Origin: Proales similis
Taxonomy: Eukaryota > Rotifera > Eurotatoria > Ploima > Proalidae
NCBI GenBank assembly: GCA_019059635.1
Contig: JAGVRJ010000014.1
Location: 992,001-1,056,000, forward strand
Direction: 5' to 3'
DNA: 64,000 bases
A program made the translations under genes and the position numbers. The notes under the pieces are model-generated. The model did no database searches. It saw only the letters and a program-made list of their open reading frames with translations, and was not told where the DNA came from. Shown piece by piece: positions 1-12,314 of this stretch (its first letter is position 1; every line of letters starts with the position of its first letter).

Positions 1-429
1 GGCACACGAGAGAACGAGCCAGCGAGCCACGAACAAACAGCTTATTTTATGAACTTGACCAGAATAAATCACGTGAAAAAGAGAAGAATTTTCCAGTTCA
101 AGTTTTTTTTTTCTTGTCTTCAAAGCAGCTGGACTGGAGCACCGCTCAATGAGTACCGCTCGATGAACGAATTAATCACTGCTCTAATCGGTCGCACGCG
201 CTCTCCTCTCTCCTCCATACACTTGACACTATAGTGTAATGAGATGAATACGAAGCGAACGAGTGAACGCAAATTTTATTTCGACATTCCACATAATCAT
301 ACATTCAAGGGGATCAGGAGCAAGAAAAAGGAGGAGCCGTCGTCGTCGTTGCTGAAGCTATTGAATCATTCTACACGGCTCTTTCTCTTACTCACTTGTG
401 CCTGAGACTTGAGTTTGGCCCATCACGCA
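1..429. other. Upstream region of CHMP2B
   Basis: No convincing coding sequence is seen here. The stretch is presumably promoter and 5' UTR of the CHMP2B gene that begins at 430. No TATA box is evident close to the start codon. Confidence 0.5.
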
Positions 430-1517
430 ATGGATCGCATTGGCAAAATGTTTGGCAAAAAGGACATGAAAGGTTTGGGCTAATTGGGCATAGACTGCTC
501 GTCAAAGTGAATCCTTTCGATTAGAGGAGATGAAGACGCAGAATCGAGTGCTGAGGGGCGCCCAGAGAGACATAGATCGAGACAAGAACCAGCTGGAGCG
601 AGAGAAAAAGCGACTAGTGAGTACTGGACGTCGAACAATTCTTGCCCGCCTCTCATAGTTACTGACTTGAAGGAGCTGGAAATAAAAAAAATGGCCAAGC
701 AAGGCAATAAACAGGCCGGTTACATTCATTTCTTATTCATTTAGCAAGCAGCAATTGATTGAATTTGTGCGTAGACAGGCCTGCGTGGTGCTGGCCAAGC
801 AGCTTGTTCAGCTCAGAAAGCAAGAGACTCGCCTGATTTCGGCTTCGTCTCAAATCTCCGGCGTCAAGAACCATTCCCAAGTGAGTCGAGCTCTGTCTCT
901 ACCTTCGTTTCTCTGGTCTTCTTCTTCGTCTCTCTTTTCGTCATACCATCTAATGTCTGCTGAAAGGTGATGGCCTCCAACATGAAATTGGGCGAAGCGA
1001 TGAAAGCGACCACTGGAGTAGGCGCAGCTCTCTCTCTCTCTCTCAGCTCTAGTCAATTCTCAAGAGAGATTCTTCATCCAAGACAATGGCTCAAATGAAC
1101 AAAATGCAGGACCCGGCCAAAACGGCGGCGATCATGCGCGAGTTTGAGAAGCAGAACATGCAAATGGACATGACAGACGAGATGAGTATGAAGCGATAGA
1201 CTGATAAAAGACTCGCACGGGGCTGACTAACTCATTAAAACAGTAAACGAGACATTGGACGGAGTGCTGGAAGGAAGCGACGACGAAGCGCAGAGTGACG
1301 CAATTGTCAATCAAGTTCTGGACGAGATCGGCATTGAGATTTCAGGAAAAGTAAGCGTAAAACTCGCAATTTGTTCGATGCGCAAATACCAACCAACGCA
1401 AAACAGATGGCGAACGCGCCCACCCCGGCCAGAGCAGGCGTTGGCTCTCGGGCTGCCGCAGAGGACGATGTGAGCGATGCGGAAATTCGCGAGCTGCTCG
1501 CCAAACTTGCCTCCTAG
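430..1517 (+). CDS. CHMP2B: ESCRT-III subunit, charged multivesicular body protein 2b
   Basis: Eight exons: 430-472, 525-616, 673-714, 779-880, 967-1017, 1083-1185, 1244-1350, 1407-1517, giving about 216 aa (human CHMP2B is 213). The family polymerises on endosomal membranes for multivesicular body sorting and membrane scission and is disassembled by Vps4. Recognisable stretches are QNRVLRGAQRDI in helix 1, EIKKMAKQGNK, VLAKQLVQLRKQETR, and near the C-terminus VNQVLDEIGIEISGK, which matches CHMP2B rather than CHMP2A. The last residues, EIRELLAKLAS, fit a MIT-interacting motif. The N-terminus is basic (GKMFGKKDMK), as expected for membrane insertion. Introns are 52-85 nt. The third intron (715-778) begins GC instead of GT; see findings. 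All other exon phases join cleanly. Confidence 0.93.
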
Positions 1518-1652
1518 GCTCGTCTGTGTCTTTATTCGTATGAGTATTGCCCGCTTCAGCATATGCGCTCGACTCTGTTTGTTCAATAATAACAATCGTG
1601 GTGATAATGATCATGGCGCTATTCTAACTCTCTTTTATATTTTAATCGGCTC

Positions 1653-1672
1653 TTGATGAATAAACGATTCGA
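1653..1672 (+). terminator. Poly(A) signal of CHMP2B
   Basis: An AATAAA hexamer lies about 140 nt downstream of the CHMP2B stop, in a T-rich 3' region. It is the first clear signal after the gene. Confidence 0.5.
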
Positions 1673-2823
1673 ACCAAGCATCTCGACTACGCTTCTTGGC
1701 ACGGCCGTCTGCGCACAGTCCATGTTTACTGATCAACAGGCTGAGATAGCCGCCTGACTGGACATGCAGATGCGATGAGCCGGTCGAGGTCAATCAGCGA
1801 AATCAAAGCTAATGAGGCGATAAAATCGCACTCACCGGTTGCATTAATTGCCGAGCGATCGCAGAAATTTCCCTCCGCCTTTTAGCTCCTTGGTCTCTCT
1901 TCTTCCGCGCTTCTTTTCCTTCTTTTTTTTTTAATTGAGTCGTATGGCTAATGCCAAGTTAATTAGGCAAGATTGGCTGCCACACTTCGCATTTGGAAAC
2001 CATTTACACATGAATCCGGATTTGTTTGATCTCCACACACACAGTTGCTTCTTTGTGTCTTGGCATTCTCCTGCTCGGCCTCGATTTTTTTCTCCTCGCG
2101 TGGATTAGAACAAATTCTCTTCTGCCGCCCCCCCCCCCCTCTTTCCCTTGCCTGGCTTGCTTCAAATATTTACATTTAATTACCAGAGTGAGCGGCGGTT
2201 TTTTCGGGCGCCTTCTACTGCGCCAGCCGATCAATAATTAACGAATAATCACTCGCTGGTCGATTATCTCCTTAAGCGTTGCGAAATTAATTTCGGTCAT
2301 CATCCGAGTCAGTTCGGCGCCAGCCAACTCCTCCTCTGCATTTGCCCGCCTTTCGGCTCCCTTACTCGCGCCCAGCCTGAGATTCAATCGAAGGCAGCCA
2401 AAAGTGTGAGATCGATTGGACAAGTGACCAAAGAGCCGTTGATACAACGCAGTGCGGTCCACCTCGCCTGACCAGACACGAGCGAACGAGTTACGCCAGA
2501 GGAGGCGCGTTTCATTTCTGTTCAGCTGGGAAATGAGTGCGCACATCGTTTTTCTTTTAACCGCAGCTCTTCGTACTGTTTGCTATTTGGCGACTAGTTT
2601 TTATTTTCTTCTCTTTTCACATCGCTGATTGAACACAAGCGCACATCGCATTTGGAGTCACGCAATGCGCAATAGCCAGCGCTCCCCACTCTTATTCCGC
2701 TGGCAAAAAGTCGCTTGGTTATTTCGCGCTTGAGTTGTCACTGTCACTCGAGCCTGTAAAGAGCGTCAGGAAACGAGAGCGAATGCAAGTAACCGAAATC
2801 AAAAGTCACTGCCTTTCGGGCAT

Positions 2824-2935
2824 GTGTGTGCGCGAGAGAGAAAGAGGGAGAGAGAGAAAGAGGGAGAGAGAGAAAGAGGGAGAGAGAGAAAGAGGGAGAG
2901 AAAGAGAGAGAGAGAAAGAGGGAGAAAATCTGAGA
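2824..2935. repeat. Imperfect purine tract (GAGA/GGGA microsatellite)
   Basis: More than 100 nt of almost pure purines built from about 20-nt units of GAGAGAAAGAGGGA type. It yields spurious Glu/Arg and Leu/Ser open frames on the two strands. Confidence 0.85.
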
Positions 2936-5900
2936 GGAGAAGGAAAGAGAGAAAAGGGCCAAGGCAATCAAGCACTGGCTGTTTATTTTCTTTCCGGCTC
3001 GCACAATTCCTATTTGGACGGTGCATTGCGTCGGCGCCGACGATTACGCAACGTCGATTCGTTCGTCTCATTTTTCATTCAGGCATCATCATCTATTAGC
3101 CTGCGAGCCAAAATGATCGTGTAAATGCTTATCGACATATCAAGCAGAAGCTGCAAGACACCCGGGCGTTGAATGGCAGCTGGCAATCTAGAAATTATCA
3201 ATTGATTAATATACATAGGCGATCGTGTGCTTTAGGAATTGTGTATTTAATCAAGGAGCCGACGCGCACCTAGCAAGCAGTCAATCGAACCGAATGGCAC
3301 TCAAACGAGCCTGGTCGAGAGTCGGGCACAAAGCAAGACCGAGCGACGGTAAACAAGCGCTTTTGTCGTCGAGCGTTGGAAGCGGCGCTCGGTCAAGTAG
3401 GCGAGCTAAGATTCACTTGTGCACCGACGAGTGGCCGACCAACACTTATGCAATGTTTGAAAGGAAAGGGCACGTCGGCTAATTTGCCATCCACGAGTTG
3501 TTGAAAGGCACTTCTCGTCGTCGTCATTTGATCGTGCACAATCAGATTAAATGGTGCAACTAAAATGAGTTTAAATTGCGCTCTTGACTCAAGCAGCTCC
3601 AATGGCGTTCGAAATGAAGACGATCATCAAATGATGATGATGATGACGACGACCGCAATAACAACAACAACAACAACCAGCATGAAAACTTAACCAACGA
3701 TCGTCCTCTTCTTCTATGACACATAAATCGAACCTATTTGCATTGCTAACTCGAGTCGGTCATATTAGTCGTCGATTAGATCTTGAGATTGGACAAGAGA
3801 GGCCGTTCTGGTGGCCATTCGTTACTCAATTTAATTTGCCCGCCCGCTCAACAGGCCGCCCAGAGTCGTCTCGTCGTCGCAAGAAATTGTCTGACGAAAC
3901 TGACTTACTAAACACGCGTCAATAATTCATTAGCTTATTCGTTTACCAGCTCCAATTCGAGCATTTCGTTTTCTTTATTTGTTTGACTTGTGCCGCACGC
4001 ACACACACACACAGAAGGAAGTCGGTCGAGTCGGCTTATTAGTCGGAAGTTTAAGGCAAAAATGAGATCGTTCGTGCCGGCCGCGATGCATTTGCTTTCG
4101 TTCGCTTCTATTTCACTTTTTAAAGCAACTATTGCAACACGGGCGCCAACAAACAAACACACACCCCACACACGTAGGCAGAAGAAGCGTGCGGCAGCTT
4201 GGTTGCGGCGAGAGAGAGAGAGAGAGAAGCGGTTGCGTTCTAATTGCGTCGCGTCGGCAACAAGAAGCAGGAAAATGCCCAGAGAGGAAGCGGTCAGTCT
4301 AACAAGTCGACTCGATTGAGAGAAAGAAGGAGATTGCTGCTCTGAATTTGCTAAGGCACACACACACCTTCGACGAGTGAGTGGAGCGCGTCTGCATATC
4401 AATCAAGCGCACTGACGACGCATTAATCTCGGGCCGTCATTGTGCATTCACATATTAACTCGATTCGAATTTATTCATTCAACTCAATATTCAGTCGGAT
4501 GTTTCAAATTAATATTTTTCTCTCTGCCTGCTTGGACTAAGGACATTACTCGTCATGTGAATTTTAATCAAGCCGCTGGCTAATTATCATCGGCTGGTCT
4601 TTGTTCGCACAAGTCCTTAACTTCAATTTGTCAAATGTTGAAAGGCGCCCTCTATTCGTGCGAGACACGACTCGACTGCTTTGACATTGCTGTGCACTGC
4701 TTTGACATTTGCTCCACTTTCGATCCGCTTCTCTGCATTCATTCACTTTCTCCAAATCTATTTCAATCTTTTACTTGGTTGCTCTGCTCTGACCACGCAG
4801 TTTGCTCTGCCTTCTCCACTTTCATTCTAAATCGCCTTGGCTTTATATTCAAATCGGCGCGATGCAAGCTAACTGGCCCGCTAAGGCCAAGGCCAGCCAG
4901 CGGCTTAATTCTCACACAAACGTTGAACAAACAAATCTATTCATGAGCCTGATTGATTGATTGATCGATCCAAGACTCTTTCAAATCTGCGTGGCATTCA
5001 ACTCGCTTGAGTCGAATTCAGCATTAGAACGATGCAAACGAATCGCGAAGCAAACGACTTTGACGCGTTTCGAATCAAGCATCCGCCTCTGCAGGCATCC
5101 ATTCATTGCGTTCCGAGTGCACACCATTTACACGAGTCAGAGTAGCCATGCAAATAGTTAAAAATCAGTTCAAGCTCGTAAGCGTGCATTTGCTCGATTT
5201 AACTCGCTTCCGCTCAAAGAAGCGCTCTATTTCTAGGCGCAAGGTTCTCACTACTTCCCGCGCTTTTTGCTTCTTTGCAAGTAGTTTCGGTCCTTAGTTG
5301 TTGTTGTTGCCAGCGTGCATCGTGGTCTGCTGGCTCTTGTATTTCGTCAAAAATATGCCCTTTCAAGGGTCTAAATTACGATTCGCCGAATACTCTCCTC
5401 AATTTACTTATTCTACCGATTTCTTAATTTCTGACTACTCTCGGCTGACTAATTACAATTTGGGCTTCTAATTACTTGCCTCTTTGATCGTTCTGCTCAC
5501 TGGTGGAAGCTTGAACGCGACCGAACGCAACCACCAAAGCCGCTTTTTGGCCATCGCTCATTTTCAACTTTATTCCCTCTGATTCTGTCTTGTCCGATTT
5601 GCCCATTTTCTCTCTCTCCGTCTCTGGCGGGTGTGTGAGTGCGTGTGGGCTCATTCACTCTGATTTTGCTCTTTGTTGGGACCTTTCTAAGACTCTAAAT
5701 GACAGATTAGAGCGGAAGCCGCGTCGGGGCATCGCTCCGCAAATTTGCGCGCCTCATCTGTCAGAATCAAGTCGGAGCGAGCGATGCGCCATGATATGTT
5801 GTAAATGAACTTTGCCTCGTGTGCTTGAAAACAAGTCAAGTAATTGACGGCGGGGAGTCGTGCCACGACTGTTTATTTTCAGATTCCTTCACACAATCAC

Positions 5901-6260
5901 GTATCCCACTGAGATATTGAACGGTGGCAAGCACCAGCTGCGGAATGCGTCCGTTTTCTAAACTTTCTCGCCCTCTGTGCCCCTCCATTCCTTCCTCTCT
6001 CTCTCTCTCACTCTCACTCGTTTGCTCTGCTCTTTGGCCGTTTGAAGCCAAGTGCAGCTTGCGTGCTCTATCGGCCCTCACGCGGTTATTTAGAATTCCG
6101 AACAGGTCGAGCGGCCGTGACACGCAGCTCAAGTGGACGGCCGAAATTTTTCAAACCTTGGAATATTTGCTCGTGGACAATAAAGCCGAGCTGATTGAGA
6201 AAGACAGAGAAAGGGTGAAAGTCGGCCAGAAAAGTGTTTGTGTTCGTGTGTGAGCAGTTG

Positions 6261-6263
<3 letters not shown>

Positions 6264-6319
<56 letters not shown>
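6264..6319. repeat. GA dinucleotide microsatellite
   Basis: An uninterrupted run of about 28 GA units, the longest perfect dinucleotide tract in the window. Confidence 0.9.
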
Positions 6320-6323
<4 letters not shown>

Positions 6324-9300
6324 TGAGCGAGGTCACACGAATGACGATTGGGCCTCTATCATTTAGACGGCTTGCTGCCTCTATTTTAAACGGCAAATTA
6401 AGCGAGCTTCACAATCAAGAAAAGTGTGAAAGTGGAGCGATTTCGATCAAATTTCAAAACGTCAATTCGAATCATTAAAGCTGAACGCCGCTCGCCAGCC
6501 AGCCAGCCAAAGAGAGGAGCAATGAAACCTGAACAATCATAGACAAGCGCCGCCAATAAGGCAGAGTAGAATGGCGGTGCGACGAGAGAGATGGCGAAGG
6601 CGAGATGAAGCCCGCCGTTGGTCTCAAGTTTGCATTCGTTCGCCTCCTTTTCATGTTCTCTCTCTCTCTCTTACTCTGTCTTTGGCGTTTTATTTTTAAA
6701 CTTGGCCCGACAACGGCTGGCCTTATCGGTGTCTTATCGTCATGTTGGTCGTCGGACTTGATTAAATAGCCGCCATGATTGTGTGCACTCGAGTTGTTTG
6801 CAAAATGCCACATCCGCTATAGATACGAGACCGAGCGGCTTATCTGTTGGCGTTTAGAAATCGATCGCCGCGCCGTCTTTGCTTGCCACTTGCCCTTCTA
6901 GAGCGCGCGGTCAAGTTGAATTCTGCTCTGTTTGCCATTTAGTCGAATCGATTTGATGGCTCGCTCACACGCCAACAAGTTATTTGTTTTACTGGGCAGC
7001 CACCCACACACAAAGCCCAAACATGAGAATGGCCATTAGAGCGGCAGTGGCCGTAAAGCTTCATCTTTGCTCCCAATCAACTTGTAAACTCATCAAATCG
7101 CAAACAGCAATGGCGCGAGTCAGCCACTACTACTGTTGCCCGTGCTGCTGCTGCTGCCACTGTCCTAATCAGTTTGTTAAACACGCGCTCGCTCGTTCGC
7201 GCGTCATTGAGCCTCGTTTGCGCATTGTTTGTGTCTCGTTGATGGCCAATTGAATTATCAGCCTCGGGCGCGATCAAGTGTGTCTAATTGCATTTGCATT
7301 TTAAATTGTGACCCGCTCGCTCGGGCACCTTGGTCAACTTCCTCTCGATTCGCTCTTATTTTCTTTAAGCTGTGGACACCAGTGGCCACTGCTGCTGCCG
7401 CCGTCGCCTTCTATCTCGAGCTCATTGTGTTTGTGTTGATTCAATGTTTACAAACAAACACTCGCTCGCTCGCTCGTTTATTTCTACATCTGAGGAGGCC
7501 AACACATGCGATCGGCCCAATCATTAATTTAAGGCTCTCTCGCTCGATTTCTTTATCCAATTCGAGTCGCATTCGATCTGGCACCCTCTCTCGACCTGAT
7601 TAGATTCAGATTCTCAACGTGGCCGCCGCCGACGATCACTTGCACTCGCACAGTCCTTGTGTATTTGTGTTGGCGCCAGATTCCGGCCGGCCAAAGCAAA
7701 ACGGTGCAAGTTAACGATTGCGGTTAAGTAAACAACTCGCGGTTGTTCTCATTGGCGTTAACTTAGAGCGAGCTTTATGCTCGAGCCGCGCTTTCTCTCA
7801 TCAACAATTGAGCTGTCAGGGCACATTTGGCGCGTGCACGAGCTTTCCACCGCCGCCATCGTCCATTCCATTTGCCGGCCTCAACCATAATCATCATCAT
7901 CATCATCATGATTTTCTCATCGTGATCATCCAACAGCCCGACGACTGTAATTAGCCGTGTGGCTGGCTAGCCCGACGATCTATTCCGTTCGTGTTTAAGC
8001 TTAAGGTGAATGAATCAGCCGCCTTTTCGTATGTTCGTGTGCGCGCACGTCTCTATGTGAGAGTCAGTGTGTGTGTGTGTGTGTGTGTGGTGGGTGATTA
8101 CATGACGTTGAAGACGATGCGTAGCATAAATATAGAACCGCGACCGACCGAGTTGGTCTCTTAGTCGCCGCAAACATTGATCGTACGTGTCGTTGAGAGG
8201 GGCCAATTACCAAGCGGGCCTGGCAGCATTTGCTCGGCCCACAACAAGCGGACGGACGTGCACATAAATAAATGTAAATTGAATTCGATGCACGGATTAG
8301 AAATAGGAAAGAGACAGTCGAGTGGAAGATTTGACCGGCCATTTGAAATGCAAATAGGACGCCGCCCGTCTTCTTACCGTTCGCTCACTCTCTCGCTCTC
8401 ATTCATTTCTTCTTTCTGCTCGAGCAACGCAAGGTCGAAGTGTCAGGTCAATCCGAGTGCGTTGTGCAAGTCTCTCGTTTTCCAGCTCATCTCACCAGTC
8501 GCCATGTTCTCCAGCCGTTTGTTTGTCTCCGTTTTTTTTCCGCTCTATTCAGAACTCGGACGAGCCGCTCGACTCAGCCTCGCGTGAATCCTTCTGTCTG
8601 CTTGGGATTCATGCACATACGCCCGTCCGCGCCCAATTAAACATTCTGTGCCGAGCGAATGGCTTGAGCGAGCGAACAAGCCACGCTTTCCGGACTATTC
8701 TCGTGCTCGTGGCGGCACTCGGCTCCATCTTCTATTCTATTACGAGTTTGCTCTAGTTTTGCGTCAATTTTCACATTAGACACGCGCATCTCTGTTTGGG
8801 CCGCTCACCTCCCCTTCATGCTCATTTGACATCATTATCATCGCCGTTTTCATCGTCCAGGCATTGTTTGTTTGCGCACGAATTGTCGCGCAAGTTGTGA
8901 CTGTTTGTCACGCACATCAGCTGCGTCGCGCCGACTGGCTGCTGCTGCGGACGAGGTCTGCATTCGAGCTGCGTTCGTATCTGGTCCGTTAGACTGCGTA
9001 CTTTTCGGCGTCTACTCTTCAGGCGGCTACTGGTCTCTCGTTCGAGTTCATACTTGGCCACAGATGTTGTTTCAGGCGGCCGCCAACGCACGCCCACAAT
9101 GGCGATGCGACCAGAGAAACGAGAGAAATCTCCATTTAATTAAAGGCACTTGAGAGAGAGAGAGAGAGGCAGAGGCGGCGATCAGCGATGACAGGCGTCG
9201 AGTGTGCAGGGCGTGTCGTTTTAAGCGCGACTTATCTCAGGCACTAATCGCACTCGTTGCTAATCTCGCGCTATTCTCTCGGCTAGAACGTGTCGACGAC

Positions 9301-9975
9301 GTGCGCGTGAGATTTAATCAATTTCTCGGCAAATAAATCGCCAACTATTAATAATAGCGATTGAGCCGATTGAAAATAGCCGCGCGCGCACAAGCCAAAG
9401 CTAAAGCCAACTTGGTCGAATTAGAGAAGTAAGTGAGCGCTGAACAAGATGAGCGCTGAACACGATATTCAGAATGAATGATATGCTCTGATGCTGGTTC
9501 TGATGACGTGATCGGAAATGAGTTGATGGCACGAATTGCTCTTGGTTTCCACCTGATTGCCTAGTGGAGAGGCAAACAATTAAGTGCGAACGTGCGCCCT
9601 ATGAGCGAGCGTGAGATTCTGCGTCACTTGTGACTATCTCCAACTTGGTTGTTTGTCTCTCACTCGGACAAGAGGCCCAGCTCAATTACGCAATAGGCTC
9701 ACTCGAATTGCGTAAGGGCATCTCTTCGCTCGCTCTGCACGTCTCCTTCAATTAGGGCTGCGAAGCAAACACAGTTGGCTGGCTGGCGAAATCGCATACA
9801 CGTCGGGCTTCATGCCATGCGGCGTGTCAAACTCAATTCTTCTTCATCTCCTTCTTTCTGGCGCTGAGCGTTCTCTCGCTCTGGGCAGAGTCAAAATGCC
9901 GCATAGTCAATGTTCCACTCTATTCTGCTTTTTAGATGAATTTTCATTGAAAAGACTGCACAGTTCGAGTCGAAT

Positions 9976-11710
9976 ATGCCAGCCAAGACAATTGTTCAAG
10001 CCATCTGCCATCTACTTGTCGCACTGCAATTGGCCAATGCAGCCGGTAAGTGGCCAAGTCTCTGAGTTTCATTTGCTTCTCACTTGACGAAAACGCATAT
10101 CTCTCTTTCTCTCTTTCTCCGGGTCGTTCTAGTCTATATCCGCACATCGGAAATGCAGCTGAACGAGGCCAGTCGTCAGCCAGAAAGCGTCACATTCAAG
10201 ATCGGCCAGCGGGCGCTTCTTCCATGCTTCGTAGATCGTCCGGGCGCCAGCAAGGTGAGTAGTCTATAGTCATCTGCCTGTCCCAGGCATTTAATTCCTC
10301 TCTCTCTCTCTCTCTCTGTGTCTCAAAGATCATCTGGTCGCGCAACGGCGACATACTCACGCTGGGCACGAGCAAAATAAACAGTGACAGCCGTTTGGAC
10401 GTGCAGCATCGTTACGTTAGCGAATGGCATTTGATCATCGAGAACGTGATGAGCGAAGACGAGGGCGACTACGTCTGCAAGAGCAACGGCCAGTTCTACA
10501 AGCGCATCAAGCTCCAAGTGCTGAGTACGTTCGCCGAGCTCAATTGTCCGCTCGTCTCTAAACGGCCGCCATTAATCGATTCTCATTTTAAAAAAAAAAC
10601 AGTGCCGCCCACAATTGACGACGCGACATCCAGTCCGGCCGGAAGCATGACCGTTCGCGAGGGCGAGAGCGTTCTCCTTCGCTGCATGGCGCACGCCAAG
10701 CCCGAGCCCGTGGTCAAATGGTATCGATGGAAAAAGTACAAGCATCTGGTGTCCGAACGCCAAGGTATGGTCCTCTCTGCCCAATCGGCTCCTTCGCATT
10801 TCTCTCATCGCATTCGGCACCAGAGTTGGAAACGGTCGGCAACGAGATTCGCGTCCACTCTGCCGAGAGGAGCGGCTTCAACATGTACGAGTGCATCGCT
10901 CGGAACAGCGTGCCGCCGGCCACCAGTCGAATATTCAACTTGGACATTCATTTCATGCCCGTGGTTGAGCTCAGCGTTCGCAAGATGTTTCAGTTCTTGC
11001 AGCGCAAGTTCACGATCGAGTGCGAAATAACCAGCAACCCACTCGACCGCATCTACTGGTTCAAGGACGGAGTCACATTCGCCAGCAACTTTAACGAACA
11101 AGCGTTGGGCGCAGACGCGCAGTCCGGCCGCGTCAGAGTGGACAGCTACGATGTGTCGACCATTGAGCACTACCACAAGCTTCTGTTCACTCTCACTGTT
11201 CAGGTTGGCTTCTTGTTGGCCTCTTGTTTGGCATTCACGCACTCACACCCTGCTCGACCCACAGAACGCGCAGGCAACCGACTTTGGCGAGTATCAATGT
11301 TGCGCAGTGAACTTTTACGGCCAGATTTGCTCTAACGTGCTGGTCGAAGAGCTCTCTGTGGCTCAGCCGCAGACTGCTCACGAGACCGATCAAATAGAGG
11401 AAAGCGTTCGAACCACAACGATTCAAACTCGTCTCGTTTACGAGGCGGGCCCGAGCTCGAGTAAACATGTCGACGTTTATTCGAGCCAATCGAACGCCGC
11501 CGATGCCGACAAACGGCGTCACTTTACTGCGGAGAAGAACAAGCTCCTTCTAAACGGTATTCCCTCGCTCTCTCTCTCTCTCTCTATTGCCTGTCGATTA
11601 ATGCATCTCAACTGGCAGACGAAGCCAATTCTGAACGCCAAATGAAATCGCCGATCAGCGCTGTCCTGCTGGCCATAGTCTGGCAAATGATGCTCAAGAC
11701 AATCGACTGA
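9976..11710 (+). CDS. Lachesin/IgLON-like GPI-anchored cell adhesion protein
   Basis: Seven exons: 9976-10045, 10133-10254, 10329-10524, 10603-10764, 10824-11203, 11265-11556, 11619-11710, about 437 aa. Residues 1-23 form a signal peptide (HLLVALQLANA). Three Ig domains follow: Ig1 with LLPCF, IIWSRNGDI and DEGDYVCKS; Ig2 with the family opening VPPTIDDA, REGESVLLRC, KWYRW and MYECIARNSVPP; Ig3 with FTIECEI, IYWFKDG and ATDFGEYQCCAVN. The last exon ends in a short hydrophobic tail (SAVLLAIVWQMML) with almost nothing after it, which suggests a GPI anchor. The family mediates homophilic or heterophilic adhesion in neurons and septate-junction epithelia. A Ser/Thr-rich spacer of about 80 residues separates Ig3 from the tail. 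All splice phases agree. The exact orthology within the IgLON/lachesin/DPR group is uncertain. Confidence 0.85.
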
Positions 11711-12314
11711 ACTGCCAGCTGCAAAAGGTGAGTGCCCACAAGCGCCGTTGTCTCTAGTCAGTCTGAACCGAGCAAGACAAGACAGATCGCCTGGACCGGT
11801 GCCATTCCTAACGCGAACGAACAAGTAAAATCGATGATCTCGAGAAGGAGCGCTCTCCAGCTTTGATTGCAATTCACCTTCCTCAGCTTTTAAGAGTTTA
11901 TTTGTTTTTACCTGATTGCTGTTGTTGTTGTTGTCGATGCATTCGTTTGTCGTCGGCTAGTTCGCGCAAACATTGACGAGTTGCCAGCGCCCGCCATTAG
12001 ACGTCTCCTATTTTATTGTGATCGACTGTGTGCCAAGTGAAATCAATTCGGCCACGATTATTCGATTTTTCACCTTTTTCTTACAGCATTTTATTTAAAA
12101 TGAGTTTTATTGAATCATAATAAAGTTCCTATTGGTTTCTACTTTTCAAGGCCGCCTGAAAATAGCCTGAGAGGAGGTTCGACTATCCGATCCTTCTCCT
12201 TCCTTGCGAACAAAATTCGACCTTGAACTTGCACTCTGGTCACTATTGCCCATCTAACCGTCCAAATGCTTTCTATCGATTTTATTTATTTCTTTTAATT
12301 TTAATCAAACTGCT
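11711..12314. other. 3' region between convergent genes
   Basis: Non-coding. It contains an AATAAA near 12118 that probably serves the lachesin-like gene, and T-rich sequence before the C-terminus of the minus-strand channel gene. Nothing else is seen. Confidence 0.5.

Larger units (their letters stand above)
1673..9975. other. Long non-coding stretch rich in simple repeats
   Basis: Over 8 kb without a coding exon I can support. Open frames here are short, low in complexity and lack family signatures. It holds a C-run near 2131-2140, a long GAGA/GGGA tract (about 2824-2935), a perfect GA tract (about 6264-6319), a GT tract (about 8069-8089), a CAT run (about 7889-7910) and many short CA and CT runs. 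GAGCGA-type words recur throughout. It may be the upstream regulatory region of the lachesin-like gene at 9976. A small multi-exon gene could be missed by eye. Confidence 0.45.

Noticed and set aside
2735-3124. Open frame rich in Arg/Glu over the purine tract
   Set aside because: It is a translation of a GAGA/GGGA microsatellite; both strands stay open for the same reason and no domain is present.
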